A DNA stretch of 64,000 bases from an uncultured Parafilimonas sp. (GTDB taxonomy: Bacteria; Bacteroidota; Bacteroidia; Chitinophagales; Chitinophagaceae). The stretch is from contig CAIRZB010000004.1 of assembly GCA_903882935.1 (NCBI GenBank), positions 1 to 64,000 on the forward strand. Direction: 5' to 3'. This document shows positions 7,958-17,699 of the stretch, piece by piece (position 1 is the stretch's first letter; each line of letters opens with the position of its first letter). Position numbers and translations under genes: made by a program. The notes under the pieces are model-generated. The model was not told the origin of the DNA and searched no databases. It saw nothing but the letters and a program-made list of their open reading frames with translations.

Positions 7958-9466
7958 ATGAGAAAACTACTGTTTACTGTAACCTTTACTTTGCTTGCCT
8001 TGGCAACAACTATTGCCCAAAAGAAAGCCGCGCTAAATAACAGTGCTTATTTTGACACATACATACAACAGGCCATTCAACAATGGAAAACACCCGGCAT
8101 TTCCATAGTGGTAGTAAAAGATGGCAATATTGTGTTTAAAAAAGGGTACGGTGTTGCCGAGCTGGGCAAGCCCGAGTCTTTTTCAACATCCACCCTATCT
8201 ATTTGCGCCTCTACCACCAAGGCCATGACGGCTGCCTGTATGGGTATGCTGGTGGATGAAGGAAAAGTAAAATGGACAGATAAGGTAAGCGACATATACC
8301 CTGTTTTTAAGTTGTACGATAATTACGCGAATAGCGAAATAACCGTACAAGACTTGTTTACGCACAACACGGGGCTTGGCAATGCAGACTGGCTTTGGTC
8401 GTTGGGATATTCGATGGATACCATCATCCAAAAAATGCGTTTGTTAAAGCCAGCATACTCCTTCCGTTCCTCGTTTATTTATCAAAACTTGATGTTTATT
8501 GTTGCTGGCGAAGTGATACACAAGGTATCGGGCAAAACGTTTGATGACTTTATTACCGAGCGGTTGTTTAATCCTTTGCGTATGACGCATACCTATCCCA
8601 ATTATACTGCGTCAATTAAAGAGCCCAGCCATATAACCCCCCATTTTATGTATGAGGACAGCACGGTAAAACCGATACGTTTTATTGAAGCCAAGGGTAT
8701 TGATGCCGCGGGTGGGGTGTGGTCAAGTGCAGATGACATTAATAAATGGGTGTTGTTTTTGCTTGACAGTGCCAAAATTAACGGCAACCCGTTATTAAAA
8801 CCCGAAACATATGCAAAGCTTTTTGCACCTGCCGCCATGGTTACACCATCGCAGTTTTACCCAACAGCAAAGCTTACCAAGCCACATTGGACAACCTACG
8901 GCTTAGGCTGGTTTCAGGAAGATTACAGGGGTAAAATGCTTAACTTTCATACCGGCAGTTTAGATGGGGCTGTGGCCATTTGCGGGCTAGTAAATGATGA
9001 GCATTTTGGGGTGTACATTTTTGCCAACCGCGACCATACCGAACTACGGCATGCACTAATGTATAAGGCAATTGACCTTTGGGTGTATGGTGATGAAAAA
9101 AACGACTGGAGCAAAACTATGTTTGACATGTACAATGGCATGGCTGCCGCAAACAAAAAGGAAATGGCTGATTTTGAAGGAAAAAGGGTAGCCAATACTA
9201 AACCCACGCTTGCATTGGCAGCGTATGCCGGGCCATACACCAATGACATTTATGGCGACGCCTCTATTGTTTTAAACAACGATTCGCTTACCCTCAAGTT
9301 TCGCAACACCATTACAGTTAGGCTAAGCCATTGGCATTATGATACATTTTTAGGTACATTTGAAACTACATGGAATGGCAAAGACTGGCTGACTTTTCAC
9401 TTAGACGAAGAAGGGAAAGTTTCATCGTTTAGCTTTTTGGGATTAGATTATACCCGAAAAGAATAG
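7958..9466 (+). CDS. Serine hydrolase, beta-lactamase class C family
   Basis: A signal peptide (about residues 1-20, ending TTIAQ) leads into a beta-lactamase/D-Ala-D-Ala carboxypeptidase-like domain. The nucleophile motif is STTK (Ser85-Lys88), the second motif YQN (Tyr175-Asn177), and the third HTGS near residue 331 in place of KTG. The last 100 residues are a DUF3471-type beta domain (AYAGPYTNDIYGDASIVLNN). Such enzymes are periplasmic peptidases or esterases; true beta-lactam resistance is not implied. Length 502 is normal for the two-domain form. It is monocistronic with a good terminator at 9521-9568. Confidence 0.92.
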   Translation: MRKLLFTVTFTLLALATTIAQKKAALNNSAYFDTYIQQAIQQWKTPGISIVVVKDGNIVFKKGYGVAELGKPESFSTSTLSICASTTKAMTAACMGMLVDEGKVKWTDKVSDIYPVFKLYDNYANSEITVQDLFTHNTGLGNADWLWSLGYSMDTIIQKMRLLKPAYSFRSSFIYQNLMFIVAGEVIHKVSGKTFDDFITERLFNPLRMTHTYPNYTASIKEPSHITPHFMYEDSTVKPIRFIEAKGIDAAGGVWSSADDINKWVLFLLDSAKINGNPLLKPETYAKLFAPAAMVTPSQFYPTAKLTKPHWTTYGLGWFQEDYRGKMLNFHTGSLDGAVAICGLVNDEHFGVYIFANRDHTELRHALMYKAIDLWVYGDEKNDWSKTMFDMYNGMAAANKKEMADFEGKRVANTKPTLALAAYAGPYTNDIYGDASIVLNNDSLTLKFRNTITVRLSHWHYDTFLGTFETTWNGKDWLTFHLDEEGKVSSFSFLGLDYTRKE

Positions 9467-9520
9467 CTCTGTTGCTCGTAGGTATTAGCGTATGTACAAT
9501 AGCGCCTTATAACAGATTAA

Positions 9521-9568
9521 AAACGCCTGTTAAAGCATCAAACAAGATTCTTTAACAGGCGTTTTTTT
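9521..9568 (+). terminator. Terminator after the serine hydrolase gene
   Basis: A 15-base stem (AAACGCCTGTTAAAG, 9521-9535, complement at 9550-9564), 14-base loop, and a T run to 9568. It can also serve the convergent peptidase gene on the other strand because it is flanked by A residues on the left. Confidence 0.9.
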
Positions 9569-9620
9569 CCTTTTAAAAATACATCTACAAGGTGTTACCC
9601 CTTCAAAAAAAGCAGTTCTT

Positions 9621-11111
9621 TTATTTTAGCGGTATATCCCTAACCAGCATATTGTCTCTATTAGCTATTTCCCAGGCGGTATAAAACACAAGCTTAACGC
9701 GCTTTTCCATCAAAGGAAAGTTTATCTTATCAACTGTGTCAGTAGGCTGGTGATAGTCTTTGTGCACGCCGTTGAAATAAAAAATGATAGGCACACCGTG
9801 TTTGGCAAAATTGTAGTGGTCGCTGCGATAGTAAAACCTGTTGGGGTCTTTGGGGTCGTTAAAACGGCGGTCAAGTTCCAAATGCATGGTGCTGTTGTTT
9901 ATGCTGTCGCTAATTTTAAGCAAATCGGTACTCAGCTTGTCTTCCCCAATAGTATAAATATAATTTAAGGAGTCGCCTTTGTAATCAGGGTCAATCCTCC
10001 CCACCATGTCGGTGTTTAGGTCAACGGAAGTTTTTTCAAGCGGGTACACTGGGTGGGATGTGTAATAATCACTACCCCACAGCCCTTCTTCCTCGCCGGA
10101 AACGGTCATAAATACCATGGTTCTTCTTGGCCCAAAACCTTTAGCTTTAGCCTTGGCAAAAGTTTGGGCAATTTCCAGCACGCTGGTTGTGCCGCTGCCG
10201 TCATCATCTGCGCCATACCATATCACGCTGTCTTTTTTACCTAAATGGTCGTAGTGGCCTGTAACCAGCACATATTCGTCCTTCTTATCTGTACCGGGTA
10301 ACACACCTATTACATCTGTGCTTTCAAGGGTAATGTTATTGCTGTTGACAGATAACGATAGTGCAACGTTATACACACCCCGCACTGCGGTATTTAATTC
10401 GTCAAAGCCTTTTACTTGCTTACCCAGTATGGTGGAAGCCGTAGCCTGCGAAACATACAACACTGGTACTGGGCTACCCGGTTGTTTTGCAACATACATG
10501 TTGCCCAGCACTGCCGATGGCTTAGCTTTTGGAAAGTCCTTGGAAACTATAATAATCCCTTTAGCTCCTTTGGTTTTTGCAAGTACAATTTTAGTGCGCG
10601 CCGCCCTAAAATTTGGTTTACCCCCGTCGTTTGCCGAACCCTCCAGTAATAACACCCACTTGTCTTTAACATCAAGCCCGCTGTAATTGGTAGCGGTTGA
10701 ATCGCTAATGCCGTAGGAGGCAAAAACAATTTCATTGGCAGCCCAACTGCCGGTTACAAATGATGTTGGGCTAAGTGTAAAATCCTTATCCAAAACCAAA
10801 GGGGTGTTGTTAAGCATAAATGTTGCGCCAGCCAGCGAATCTCGGTAAACCGGAAAAGCCAGTTGGTAGCCATTGGGGGTACCGGGTTGTAGGCCGATGC
10901 CTTTAAAAAAACCTTCAATAAATGTTGCGGCCTTTTTTTGGCCGGGGGTAGCTGTTTCTCTGCCTTCCATTTGGGCACTGGCAATGATGGAGAGTTTCGC
11001 TTTTAGATCTTTAGCACTAATGGCATCGGCAAATTTTACAGCCGGGCTTTTTTGCTGAGCCCCAGCAGTAATGCAAAGCAACGCCGCTACGGGTAAAAAT
11101 AATTTCCTCAT
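9621..11111 (-). CDS. M28 family metallopeptidase with PA domain
   Basis: A signal peptide (residues 1-18, ending ITAGAQ) is followed by a protease-associated insertion (about 120-250) and a zinc aminopeptidase domain. Metal ligands are seen in GHYDHLG (His286), the GADDDGSG loop (302-304), the SGEEEGLWGS catalytic glutamate pair (340-342), NTDMVGRID and the C-terminal RSDHYNFAKHGVP histidine. Members are secreted or periplasmic aminopeptidases or carboxypeptidases that work with two zinc ions. Length 496 is usual for Bacteroidota members. It is a single-gene unit convergent with the serine hydrolase. Confidence 0.94.
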   Translation of the reverse strand: MRKLFLPVAALLCITAGAQQKSPAVKFADAISAKDLKAKLSIIASAQMEGRETATPGQKKAATFIEGFFKGIGLQPGTPNGYQLAFPVYRDSLAGATFMLNNTPLVLDKDFTLSPTSFVTGSWAANEIVFASYGISDSTATNYSGLDVKDKWVLLLEGSANDGGKPNFRAARTKIVLAKTKGAKGIIIVSKDFPKAKPSAVLGNMYVAKQPGSPVPVLYVSQATASTILGKQVKGFDELNTAVRGVYNVALSLSVNSNNITLESTDVIGVLPGTDKKDEYVLVTGHYDHLGKKDSVIWYGADDDGSGTTSVLEIAQTFAKAKAKGFGPRRTMVFMTVSGEEEGLWGSDYYTSHPVYPLEKTSVDLNTDMVGRIDPDYKGDSLNYIYTIGEDKLSTDLLKISDSINNSTMHLELDRRFNDPKDPNRFYYRSDHYNFAKHGVPIIFYFNGVHKDYHQPTDTVDKINFPLMEKRVKLVFYTAWEIANRDNMLVRDIPLK

Positions 11112-11182
11112 GTGATTTGTTTAGTACGGTAAAAATACTGACACATTATATTTAAATATGCTTTTTTGTATAGATGGCTGCA

Positions 11183-11215
11183 TAAAAAACTGGCGGGTGC
11201 TAATACCCGCCAGTT
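11183..11215 (-). terminator. Terminator of tatC
   Basis: A perfect 11-base-pair stem (AACTGGCGGGT, 11188-11198, with its complement at 11205-11215). On the minus strand it is followed by a U run (A residues at 11183-11189 on the plus strand). Confidence 0.9.
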
Positions 11216-11250
11216 ACAATATTATTATATTAGTTAATCCAGTTTATGGC

Positions 11251-12108
11251 TTAGCTCCATTCTTCTTTTTCCTTAATCTGCATTTTTTTGTAGGCCCTAG
11301 CCGAAACAAAAACGCCCAGCTCATATAACGACATTAGCGGCACAAAAACTATTGTTTGGCTATACCAGTCGGGGCTGGGGGTAATAAACGCTGCAATTAT
11401 CAATATAATAACAATGGCATATTTGCGCGACTTACGTAAAAACGCGGGGGTAATTATACCAATGCGTGTTAGTGCATAGGCCACCACTGGCATTTCGAAA
11501 GCTATGCCAACGCCCAGAATTATTGTGGTTAAATTGTCAAGATAATCGTTAAAGGTTGGCTTGGTTTCAACCAAGTTTAATGCACTCACGTGAAAATTGG
11601 CCAAAAAGCTAAAGGTAAATGGGGCCAATACGAGGTACCCGAATGCAGACCCGAGAAAGAAAAAAAATGATACCCAAAAAATAACAAACTTACTTGCATT
11701 TAGCTCCTTGGGTTTTAAGGCAGGTTTTACAAAACGCCATATTTCCCAAAATATATATGGGAAAGCAATTATAAAGCCGCCTACGAACGCCAAACTAAAC
11801 GCCCCCAAGAACTGCCCAGTTACGGTAGTGGTTTGCATAGTAATTTTTGGGGGCTCCAAGCAAAGCTTGTTGCCAAGACCCAACCAGTTACTTAAGTTGC
11901 AAAACGCACGGTAGCTGATAAACTTTGGAGAGAGTGGGCCGGCAATAAGATTATCGAATACCCACTGTATCTTGATAAATATAATAACGGCGAAGCCAAG
12001 GATAGCCAGCACACACCTAACTATATGCCACCGAAGCTCTTCCAGATGGTCAACAAAAGACATTTCTTTTCTTGTACCCCGTAACCTGTTAAATAATCCG
12101 TTTTCCAT
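11251..12108 (-). CDS. tatC: Twin-arginine translocase subunit TatC
   Basis: TatC is the receptor for twin-arginine signal peptides in the inner membrane. The N terminus has the diagnostic MSFVDHLEELRWHIVR motif (residues 16-31), followed by six transmembrane segments; the conserved FLGAFSLAFVGGFIIAFPYIFWEIWRF-type region and the ITPSPDW motif near the fifth helix are clear. At 285 residues it is somewhat longer than E. coli TatC because of a periplasmic insert after helix 1 (SYRAFCNLSNWLGLGNKLCL) that is usual in Bacteroidota and carries two cysteines. tatA is not in the vicinity. It stands alone with its own terminator. Confidence 0.96.
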   Translation of the reverse strand: MENGLFNRLRGTRKEMSFVDHLEELRWHIVRCVLAILGFAVIIFIKIQWVFDNLIAGPLSPKFISYRAFCNLSNWLGLGNKLCLEPPKITMQTTTVTGQFLGAFSLAFVGGFIIAFPYIFWEIWRFVKPALKPKELNASKFVIFWVSFFFFLGSAFGYLVLAPFTFSFLANFHVSALNLVETKPTFNDYLDNLTTIILGVGIAFEMPVVAYALTRIGIITPAFLRKSRKYAIVIILIIAAFITPSPDWYSQTIVFVPLMSLYELGVFVSARAYKKMQIKEKEEWS

Positions 12109-12265
12109 TATATTTATTTACGGCTGCAAAGGTAAAGGGTACATTAATAAATAAATTATTGATTTGTGAAAGTACTTGCCTTATTGCGATTTAGGTATAC
12201 CCATCTTGCAACTTTTTTTACCCTATATGCATTGTTGTAAATTCTAAAAGTTTATCTGCCGGGTA

Positions 12266-13369
12266 TTAGCGAAGTAGCAATGGTAGCACAATTGTAAAGG
12301 TTGATCCATTGGCGTTGCTATTAACCGTTATTTCGCCAAAATTAAATTGCACCAAACGCTTAACCAAGTACAAACCTATGCCGAGCCCGGAATGGTCGTA
12401 TTTTTTTGTGCTAAATTGTTTATATGGTGCCACTTCCTGCAAGTTTGCCAATGGGAAGCCTTTACCTTGGTCAGTAATTGTTATCACGTAATTTTCATCC
12501 TTTACAGTACCCGTAACACTAACTTTTTGAAGTGGCTTCGAAAATTTAAGGGCATTGTCAGTAACTTCTATAAAAATACGTAATAAGTATTCTGGTTTAA
12601 TTCTTATGTCGCAATCCTGCAATGTTACATTTAAGTCATCTACCCGGCCATACATTTCACTTGCCATGTGTTGTAACTCCGCCGCAATTTTACTTGTCCA
12701 ACCTTTACCACTAATTCCGTTGGTAAACATGGTAATAAGCTCTCGGTTTACATCCGCGCGTTTAATTTCCTCCAGCATCAGTAGGTTAGAGAGGGAGTGG
12801 TTAAGCCTTAAGCCAGACTTTAAGACTGAAAATAACAGTTCTTGGGTTTGTTGTTGGCTGTACGCGCCGTTTGAATTTATTAAAAGGTTTGTGCCTCCCA
12901 AAATACCATGCAACAGTGTATTAAATTCATGGTAATAGCTGGCAAACACTTCTGTATCTACCTCATGGCGTTTTTGAAGACCCACAGCTGCTAATTTTTC
13001 ATATTTTAATAACCGAGCCTTCACTGACCGTATTAATTCCTTTTCGCTAAATGGTTTTACTAAAACATCATCAGCCCCCAAATCCATTGCTTTTCTTGTA
13101 TCGGCACCCTGCTTTGCATACATTATCACAGGACTATTTTGCAATAAAGGGTTCTCTCTAATGAGTTCCAATACTTTTAAACCGTCCAATTTGGGCAAAG
13201 CAACGTTGATAAGAAAAACATGTGGTAAAAATTCTATCGCGTCAAAAAGTGCTAGCTTTCCGTTTTTAGATGTCTTAACAACATAGTCGTGCGCGTCAAG
13301 AATATTACTTATTCTTTCCTTCTCGAATTCATCATCATCGGCTAATAATATCCTTACCTGTTGTGTCAT
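12266..13369 (-). CDS. Receiver-histidine kinase fusion with degenerate receiver
   Basis: Residues 1-120 are a CheY-like receiver with the acidic pocket DDD (11-13) and Lys105 in VKPF, but the phospho-acceptor position is Asn55 (LINVALPKLDG), not Asp. A dimerisation helix follows with the HEFNTLLHGI box (His147 aligned with the phospho-accepting His), then a HATPase domain with N box (VTDNALKF), DQGKGF and GLGIGLYLVKRL. There are no membrane segments, so the kinase is cytoplasmic. The receiver may act as a phosphorylation-independent input. No partner gene is adjacent; the nearest genes are tatC and a CorC-like gene on the same strand, each well separated. Confidence 0.88.
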   Translation of the reverse strand: MTQQVRILLADDDEFEKERISNILDAHDYVVKTSKNGKLALFDAIEFLPHVFLINVALPKLDGLKVLELIRENPLLQNSPVIMYAKQGADTRKAMDLGADDVLVKPFSEKELIRSVKARLLKYEKLAAVGLQKRHEVDTEVFASYYHEFNTLLHGILGGTNLLINSNGAYSQQQTQELLFSVLKSGLRLNHSLSNLLMLEEIKRADVNRELITMFTNGISGKGWTSKIAAELQHMASEMYGRVDDLNVTLQDCDIRIKPEYLLRIFIEVTDNALKFSKPLQKVSVTGTVKDENYVITITDQGKGFPLANLQEVAPYKQFSTKKYDHSGLGIGLYLVKRLVQFNFGEITVNSNANGSTFTIVLPLLLR

Positions 13370-13463
13370 GGTCCAGGATCTTCTTTAGTTATTGGAATTT
13401 TAATCAATAAAAACTGCATTCAATCGTTTATGAGGAGTGAAAATAAGTAAAATAAATAAATAA

Positions 13464-14708
13464 TTATAGTAAAACCCTCATTTTAACCATTTCTATCCTT
13501 GTATCACCAACATTTAGAACATCAAACTCATATTTATCAATAATAATACGTTCTTTCAGTTTGGGAATAGTTTCGTATTGATTTATAATATATCCTGACA
13601 GCGTTTCTGAACCATTTACTGGAAAATCGAAATGATACTTCTCATTTAAATAATCAAGTTCCAGCCTGCCCGAAAAGATATATTCATTTTCCGAAATCTG
13701 CTTTTCAACAAACTCCTCTGTGTCGTATTCATCCTTTATTTCCCCAAAAATCTCCTCCAGTACGTCTTCCATTGTTACAATACCTGCCGTTCCCCCAAAT
13801 TCATCAACCACCCAAGCTATACTTTTTCGTTCTTTTGAAAATTTATTTATAAGTCCGGTTGCACTCATGCTTTCGGGAACAACTGGGATGGGCAATAAAA
13901 TTGACTGGATATCCACAGGCTTTTTAAAAAGGTCAAGTTGATGGATATAGCCAAGAATATTATCAATATTTTCACTATAAACCACTAGCTTGCTCAGTTT
14001 GGTTTCTATGAATTTTACAGTTGCCCCAGGTATGGATGTACCAATATCAATACCTTCAATTTCAGTACGCGGCACCAAACATTGCCTTATTTTAACGCTT
14101 GACAGCGATAGTGCATTTTCAAACAATTCTGTATTTAATTCCTGAACCGCATCATCCTGCTCGTTTGTTTGTTGGAAAAAATGTTCCAAATCAACCTTCG
14201 AGAATGGCTCGCCTTTGTCTTTAATTTTGCTGTTAAATAGGTATACCAATATTGTTTCGGCCACATTTACAAAAAAAGCAGCCACCCGATAAAAGATATT
14301 ATTGAAAAAGTTGGCTATTGGCGCAAAAAACAGCAGCAACGAATCGCTTTTTGTTCGAAAAATGGCTTTGGGCAAAAAATCTGCAAAAATTAGCACCACC
14401 ACGGTGGATATAATTGTATCCACGCCGAGTTTTAAATATTCGTTGGTAATATTCAACCCCTTAAGCACATCGCTTACCAGCAGTCCATAAATTACCATAA
14501 ACAAATTTAGACCAACAAGGCATGACCCTAAAAACTGTGAGGGTGATTCAATTAGCCGTGCCAAGGTTGCACCGCTTTTCTTGCCTTGCTTTTTCTTTAA
14601 CTCTATATTTAGCCTATTGGCACTTACAAAAGCTATTTCAATACCGGCAAAAAAAGCTATCAATAGCAGGCTTATACCAATAATTATAAGCTTGTATATA
14701 TAAACCAT
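13464..14708 (-). CDS. CorC/HlyC-type membrane protein (DUF21, CBS pair)
   Basis: The order is a DUF21/CNNM membrane domain with four hydrophobic segments (about 1-190), a CBS pair (about 200-330, with RQCLVPRTEIEGI and GIVTMEDVLEEIFGEI) and a C-terminal CorC_HlyC domain (340-414). The family is linked to magnesium/cobalt efflux and includes the gliding-motility protein GldE; no gldD is adjacent, so I do not use that name. I chose the ATG at 14708 (MVYIYKL) since it starts right before the first membrane helix; the longer frame to 14765 adds a non-conserved stretch. It is 54 bases upstream of nothing else on its strand, so likely monocistronic. Confidence 0.88.
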   Translation of the reverse strand: MVYIYKLIIIGISLLLIAFFAGIEIAFVSANRLNIELKKKQGKKSGATLARLIESPSQFLGSCLVGLNLFMVIYGLLVSDVLKGLNITNEYLKLGVDTIISTVVVLIFADFLPKAIFRTKSDSLLLFFAPIANFFNNIFYRVAAFFVNVAETILVYLFNSKIKDKGEPFSKVDLEHFFQQTNEQDDAVQELNTELFENALSLSSVKIRQCLVPRTEIEGIDIGTSIPGATVKFIETKLSKLVVYSENIDNILGYIHQLDLFKKPVDIQSILLPIPVVPESMSATGLINKFSKERKSIAWVVDEFGGTAGIVTMEDVLEEIFGEIKDEYDTEEFVEKQISENEYIFSGRLELDYLNEKYHFDFPVNGSETLSGYIINQYETIPKLKERIIIDKYEFDVLNVGDTRIEMVKMRVLL

Positions 14709-14818
14709 AACCCGAATGTAACAAAAAACCCGATAATACGGCAAAAAGGTAGCCCATTTTGCCAAATATTAAGCCAACACAAACTTAGTGCTTGGCGGCA
14801 TATACCATGCATTGGCAA

Positions 14819-17485
14819 CTATTCATCCCAATCGTCTTTAAACAACGGCTTTTCTTCCTTATAATTTGGCTGGCCACCAGGCAGTTCATTTATTAATTCG
14901 GCAACCAAGGCCGTCCATCCGCTTTGGTGGCTTGCGCCTAAACCGCGCCCAGTATCTCCATGAAAATACTCATAAAATAAAATCAGGTCTTTATTTTCTG
15001 GCTTGCTATAAAACCAATTTTGCGCCCCATGCAAACGCCGTTCATCGGCTTCATCCTTTGTAAAAAGTGTGGTTACGCGTTTTATTAGCTCAACCGCCAC
15101 GTCATTCAGTTCCATAAACCTACCCGACCCCGTAGGATATTCTACGGTTAGGCTTCCATCGTAAAACTCTCCATATTTTTTAATGCTCTGGATAATTAGG
15201 TAATTTATTGGCATCCAAACAGGTCCTCGCCAATTACTGTTACCACCAAAAAGATCGGAAGTGCTATCCCCTGGATCGTACTGTATATAATAGTTTACCC
15301 CTTGTATGTTTACCGAATAAGGGTTTTCTTTATGGTATTTGCTCAATGCCCTTATGCCCCCCTCCGATAAAAATTCGGTTTCGCTAAGCAGCCGCTTTAG
15401 CAATGCGGTAAGCCTGTCTTTTGGTATTAAAGACAACAGTGTTTTTTCCCCTTCGGCCCGCTCTTCGTTAGGCCAGTATTTGTTGTTCTTTTTACGGTAA
15501 TTCTCAAACCAACTAATTCGCTTCGAAAAATCCTCCAGTTTACGAAATACATTTTTCTCCATTACAGATACTGCAAACAAAGATGTTAGCCCCACAATTG
15601 ACTGTATGCGCAACTGTAGTGGGGTGCCTTTGGCAGGCATTAGGGTATCGTAATAAAATTTGTCTTCGTTATTCCACAAGCCAAGTTCATTCAGTGCTTC
15701 GGCAATTAATACAAAGTGTTCAAAAAACTTTGTGGCAGTGTCTTCAAATGCAATATCCTGCATGGCTATTTCAATGGCCATGTCCATAAGGTTAAGGGCG
15801 TACATACCCATCCAGCTTGTTCCGTCTGCCTGCTCTAGGGCCATTTGGCTATGCAACTGTATGCTACGGTTAAACACACCAATATTATCCAAGCCCAAAA
15901 ACCCTCCTTCAAAAATATTATTGCCGTTGGGGTCTTTCCGGTTTATCCACCAAGTAAAATTGATAATCAGCTTTTGGAATATCCTTTTCAAAAAGCTAAC
16001 ATCGCCCTTGCCGGTTTGCTTTTTTTCAATATGGTACACTTGCAGGGCAGCCCAAGCGTGCACGGGGGGGTTAACATCTCCAAAATTCCATTCATAAGCC
16101 GGCAACTGGCCATCTGGCTTCATATACCATTCCCGCATAACCAATATAAGCTGGTGTTTTGCAAAGGTAGGGTCAACCATGGCCATGGGTATACAGTGGA
16201 AAGCCAAATCCCAAGCGGCATACCATGGGTACTCCCATTTGTCGGGCATTAATATAATATCCTGGTTTTTAAGGTGTTGCCAGTCATGGTTTCTACCGCG
16301 GCTTCTATTTTCACTTTTGCGGGCAATACCATCATTGCCACTTATCCAGCGCTCAATATCATAATGGTAGTATTGCTTGCTCCATAAAAGGCCGGCTAAC
16401 GCCTGCCGTTGAATATTGCGCAGGTCGGCAGAGAGGTTTTTGGCCAATATTTTATCATAAAACTCATCGGCTTCCTTTTTTCTTTGCTTAAAAATATTGT
16501 CAAACCCTTTGGAAAAAGGTGTATCTGTTAGTACGTCACTTAATCGCAGGTACAATACTTTGGTGGCACCAGCGGCAATTTTATAATTGTACACCGGCGA
16601 AAATTTTGTTCCTTGCTTTTTATTGCGTAATAAATCGGCATCAGTGCCGTTTACAACGGCATCATTAATGGCGTCTTTTACAAATTGCGTAGTATTGGGG
16701 GTGCCAAATAGCTTTTTGGAGTTAGTTTCATTCTCCGTAAAAAAGCGGTCATAGGTTTTTTGAAAATATAAATAATAAGAGCCCAGCCTTTCATGCACAG
16801 CCTTTACTGTTCCGTCATTTACTTCTTTAATATTGGGTTTTTTATCCATACCCTTAAACTGCCAACGGTTATAAAACCACAACGTGGGCACTACGGTTAT
16901 GGGTGCAGTAACCGGACCCCGGTTAATAATTTCTATTTTAATGCCAATATCGCGCTTACTATATTTGGCATAGGTAATTAATACATCAAAATACCGGTCC
17001 TCGTCAAAAATACCCGTATCCAAAATTTCATACTCCGGCTCCAGTTTGCTCCGCTTCTTGTTTTCCTCCACCAATTTTTTATAAGGAAAAGCCTGCTGTG
17101 GATACTTATACAGCATTTGCATGTAGTAGTGAGACGGCGTATTGTCTAGATAATAATACAGTTCCTTCACATCTTCACCATGGTTACCTTGGTAGTTACC
17201 TAGCCCAAAAAGCCTTTCTTTTAGTATTTCGTCTTTGCCATTCCACAAAGCCACAGAGAAACAAAGGTTCTGAAAAAAATCTGATATGCCTGCCAAACCA
17301 TCTTCTCCCCAAATGTAGGCGCGGCTGTGTGCATGGCTGAAGGGAAAATAGTTCCATGCGTCGCTGTTCTCACTATAATCTTCCCTTACTGTTCCCCATT
17401 GCCTTTCTGATAAATAGGGCCCCCATTGTTCCAAAGGAATCTTACGGGCAGCGTTTACCTTTAAACGTTGTTGTTCTGCAGTCAT
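14819..17485 (-). CDS. GH63 family glucosidase
   Basis: An 888-residue protein of the MGH1/GH63 type. It has an N-terminal beta domain (to about 350; QWGTVREDYSENSDAWNYF near residue 30) and an (alpha/alpha)6 barrel. The motifs YPWYAAWDLAFHCIPMA, YEWNFGDVNPPVHAWA and WRGPVWMPINYLI are hallmarks of the family, with the catalytic acids expected in the WDLAFH and following EWNFGD regions. Bacterial members hydrolyse alpha-glucosyl residues, for instance on glucosylglycerate or mannosylglycerate; substrate here is unknown. No signal peptide is seen, so it is cytoplasmic. It is a single-gene unit, divergent from the FIST sensor gene at 17700. Confidence 0.92.
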   Translation of the reverse strand: MTAEQQRLKVNAARKIPLEQWGPYLSERQWGTVREDYSENSDAWNYFPFSHAHSRAYIWGEDGLAGISDFFQNLCFSVALWNGKDEILKERLFGLGNYQGNHGEDVKELYYYLDNTPSHYYMQMLYKYPQQAFPYKKLVEENKKRSKLEPEYEILDTGIFDEDRYFDVLITYAKYSKRDIGIKIEIINRGPVTAPITVVPTLWFYNRWQFKGMDKKPNIKEVNDGTVKAVHERLGSYYLYFQKTYDRFFTENETNSKKLFGTPNTTQFVKDAINDAVVNGTDADLLRNKKQGTKFSPVYNYKIAAGATKVLYLRLSDVLTDTPFSKGFDNIFKQRKKEADEFYDKILAKNLSADLRNIQRQALAGLLWSKQYYHYDIERWISGNDGIARKSENRSRGRNHDWQHLKNQDIILMPDKWEYPWYAAWDLAFHCIPMAMVDPTFAKHQLILVMREWYMKPDGQLPAYEWNFGDVNPPVHAWAALQVYHIEKKQTGKGDVSFLKRIFQKLIINFTWWINRKDPNGNNIFEGGFLGLDNIGVFNRSIQLHSQMALEQADGTSWMGMYALNLMDMAIEIAMQDIAFEDTATKFFEHFVLIAEALNELGLWNNEDKFYYDTLMPAKGTPLQLRIQSIVGLTSLFAVSVMEKNVFRKLEDFSKRISWFENYRKKNNKYWPNEERAEGEKTLLSLIPKDRLTALLKRLLSETEFLSEGGIRALSKYHKENPYSVNIQGVNYYIQYDPGDSTSDLFGGNSNWRGPVWMPINYLIIQSIKKYGEFYDGSLTVEYPTGSGRFMELNDVAVELIKRVTTLFTKDEADERRLHGAQNWFYSKPENKDLILFYEYFHGDTGRGLGASHQSGWTALVAELINELPGGQPNYKEEKPLFKDDWDE

Positions 17486-17699
17486 ACTTTATGCAATTAA
17501 TCTATTTATTTCAATAAGGCAAAACAGTCGCAACAAGAAAAAAGTGAAAATTATATTATTACCTGCTGCCGAGGCTATAAATTATGCTTAAAAGCGATGC
17601 TTTGGTGCAAAACATTTTTTGTGAATAGGTACAAATACCTATCTTCAACGGCGTTATTAAAACCTCAATATTAACAATTTCTTGTCAAATTAAACATAT

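Noticed and set aside
11583-11598. CACGTGAAAA core within tatC
   Set aside because: Only the right half resembles parS; the left half ACTCACGTG has several mismatches.
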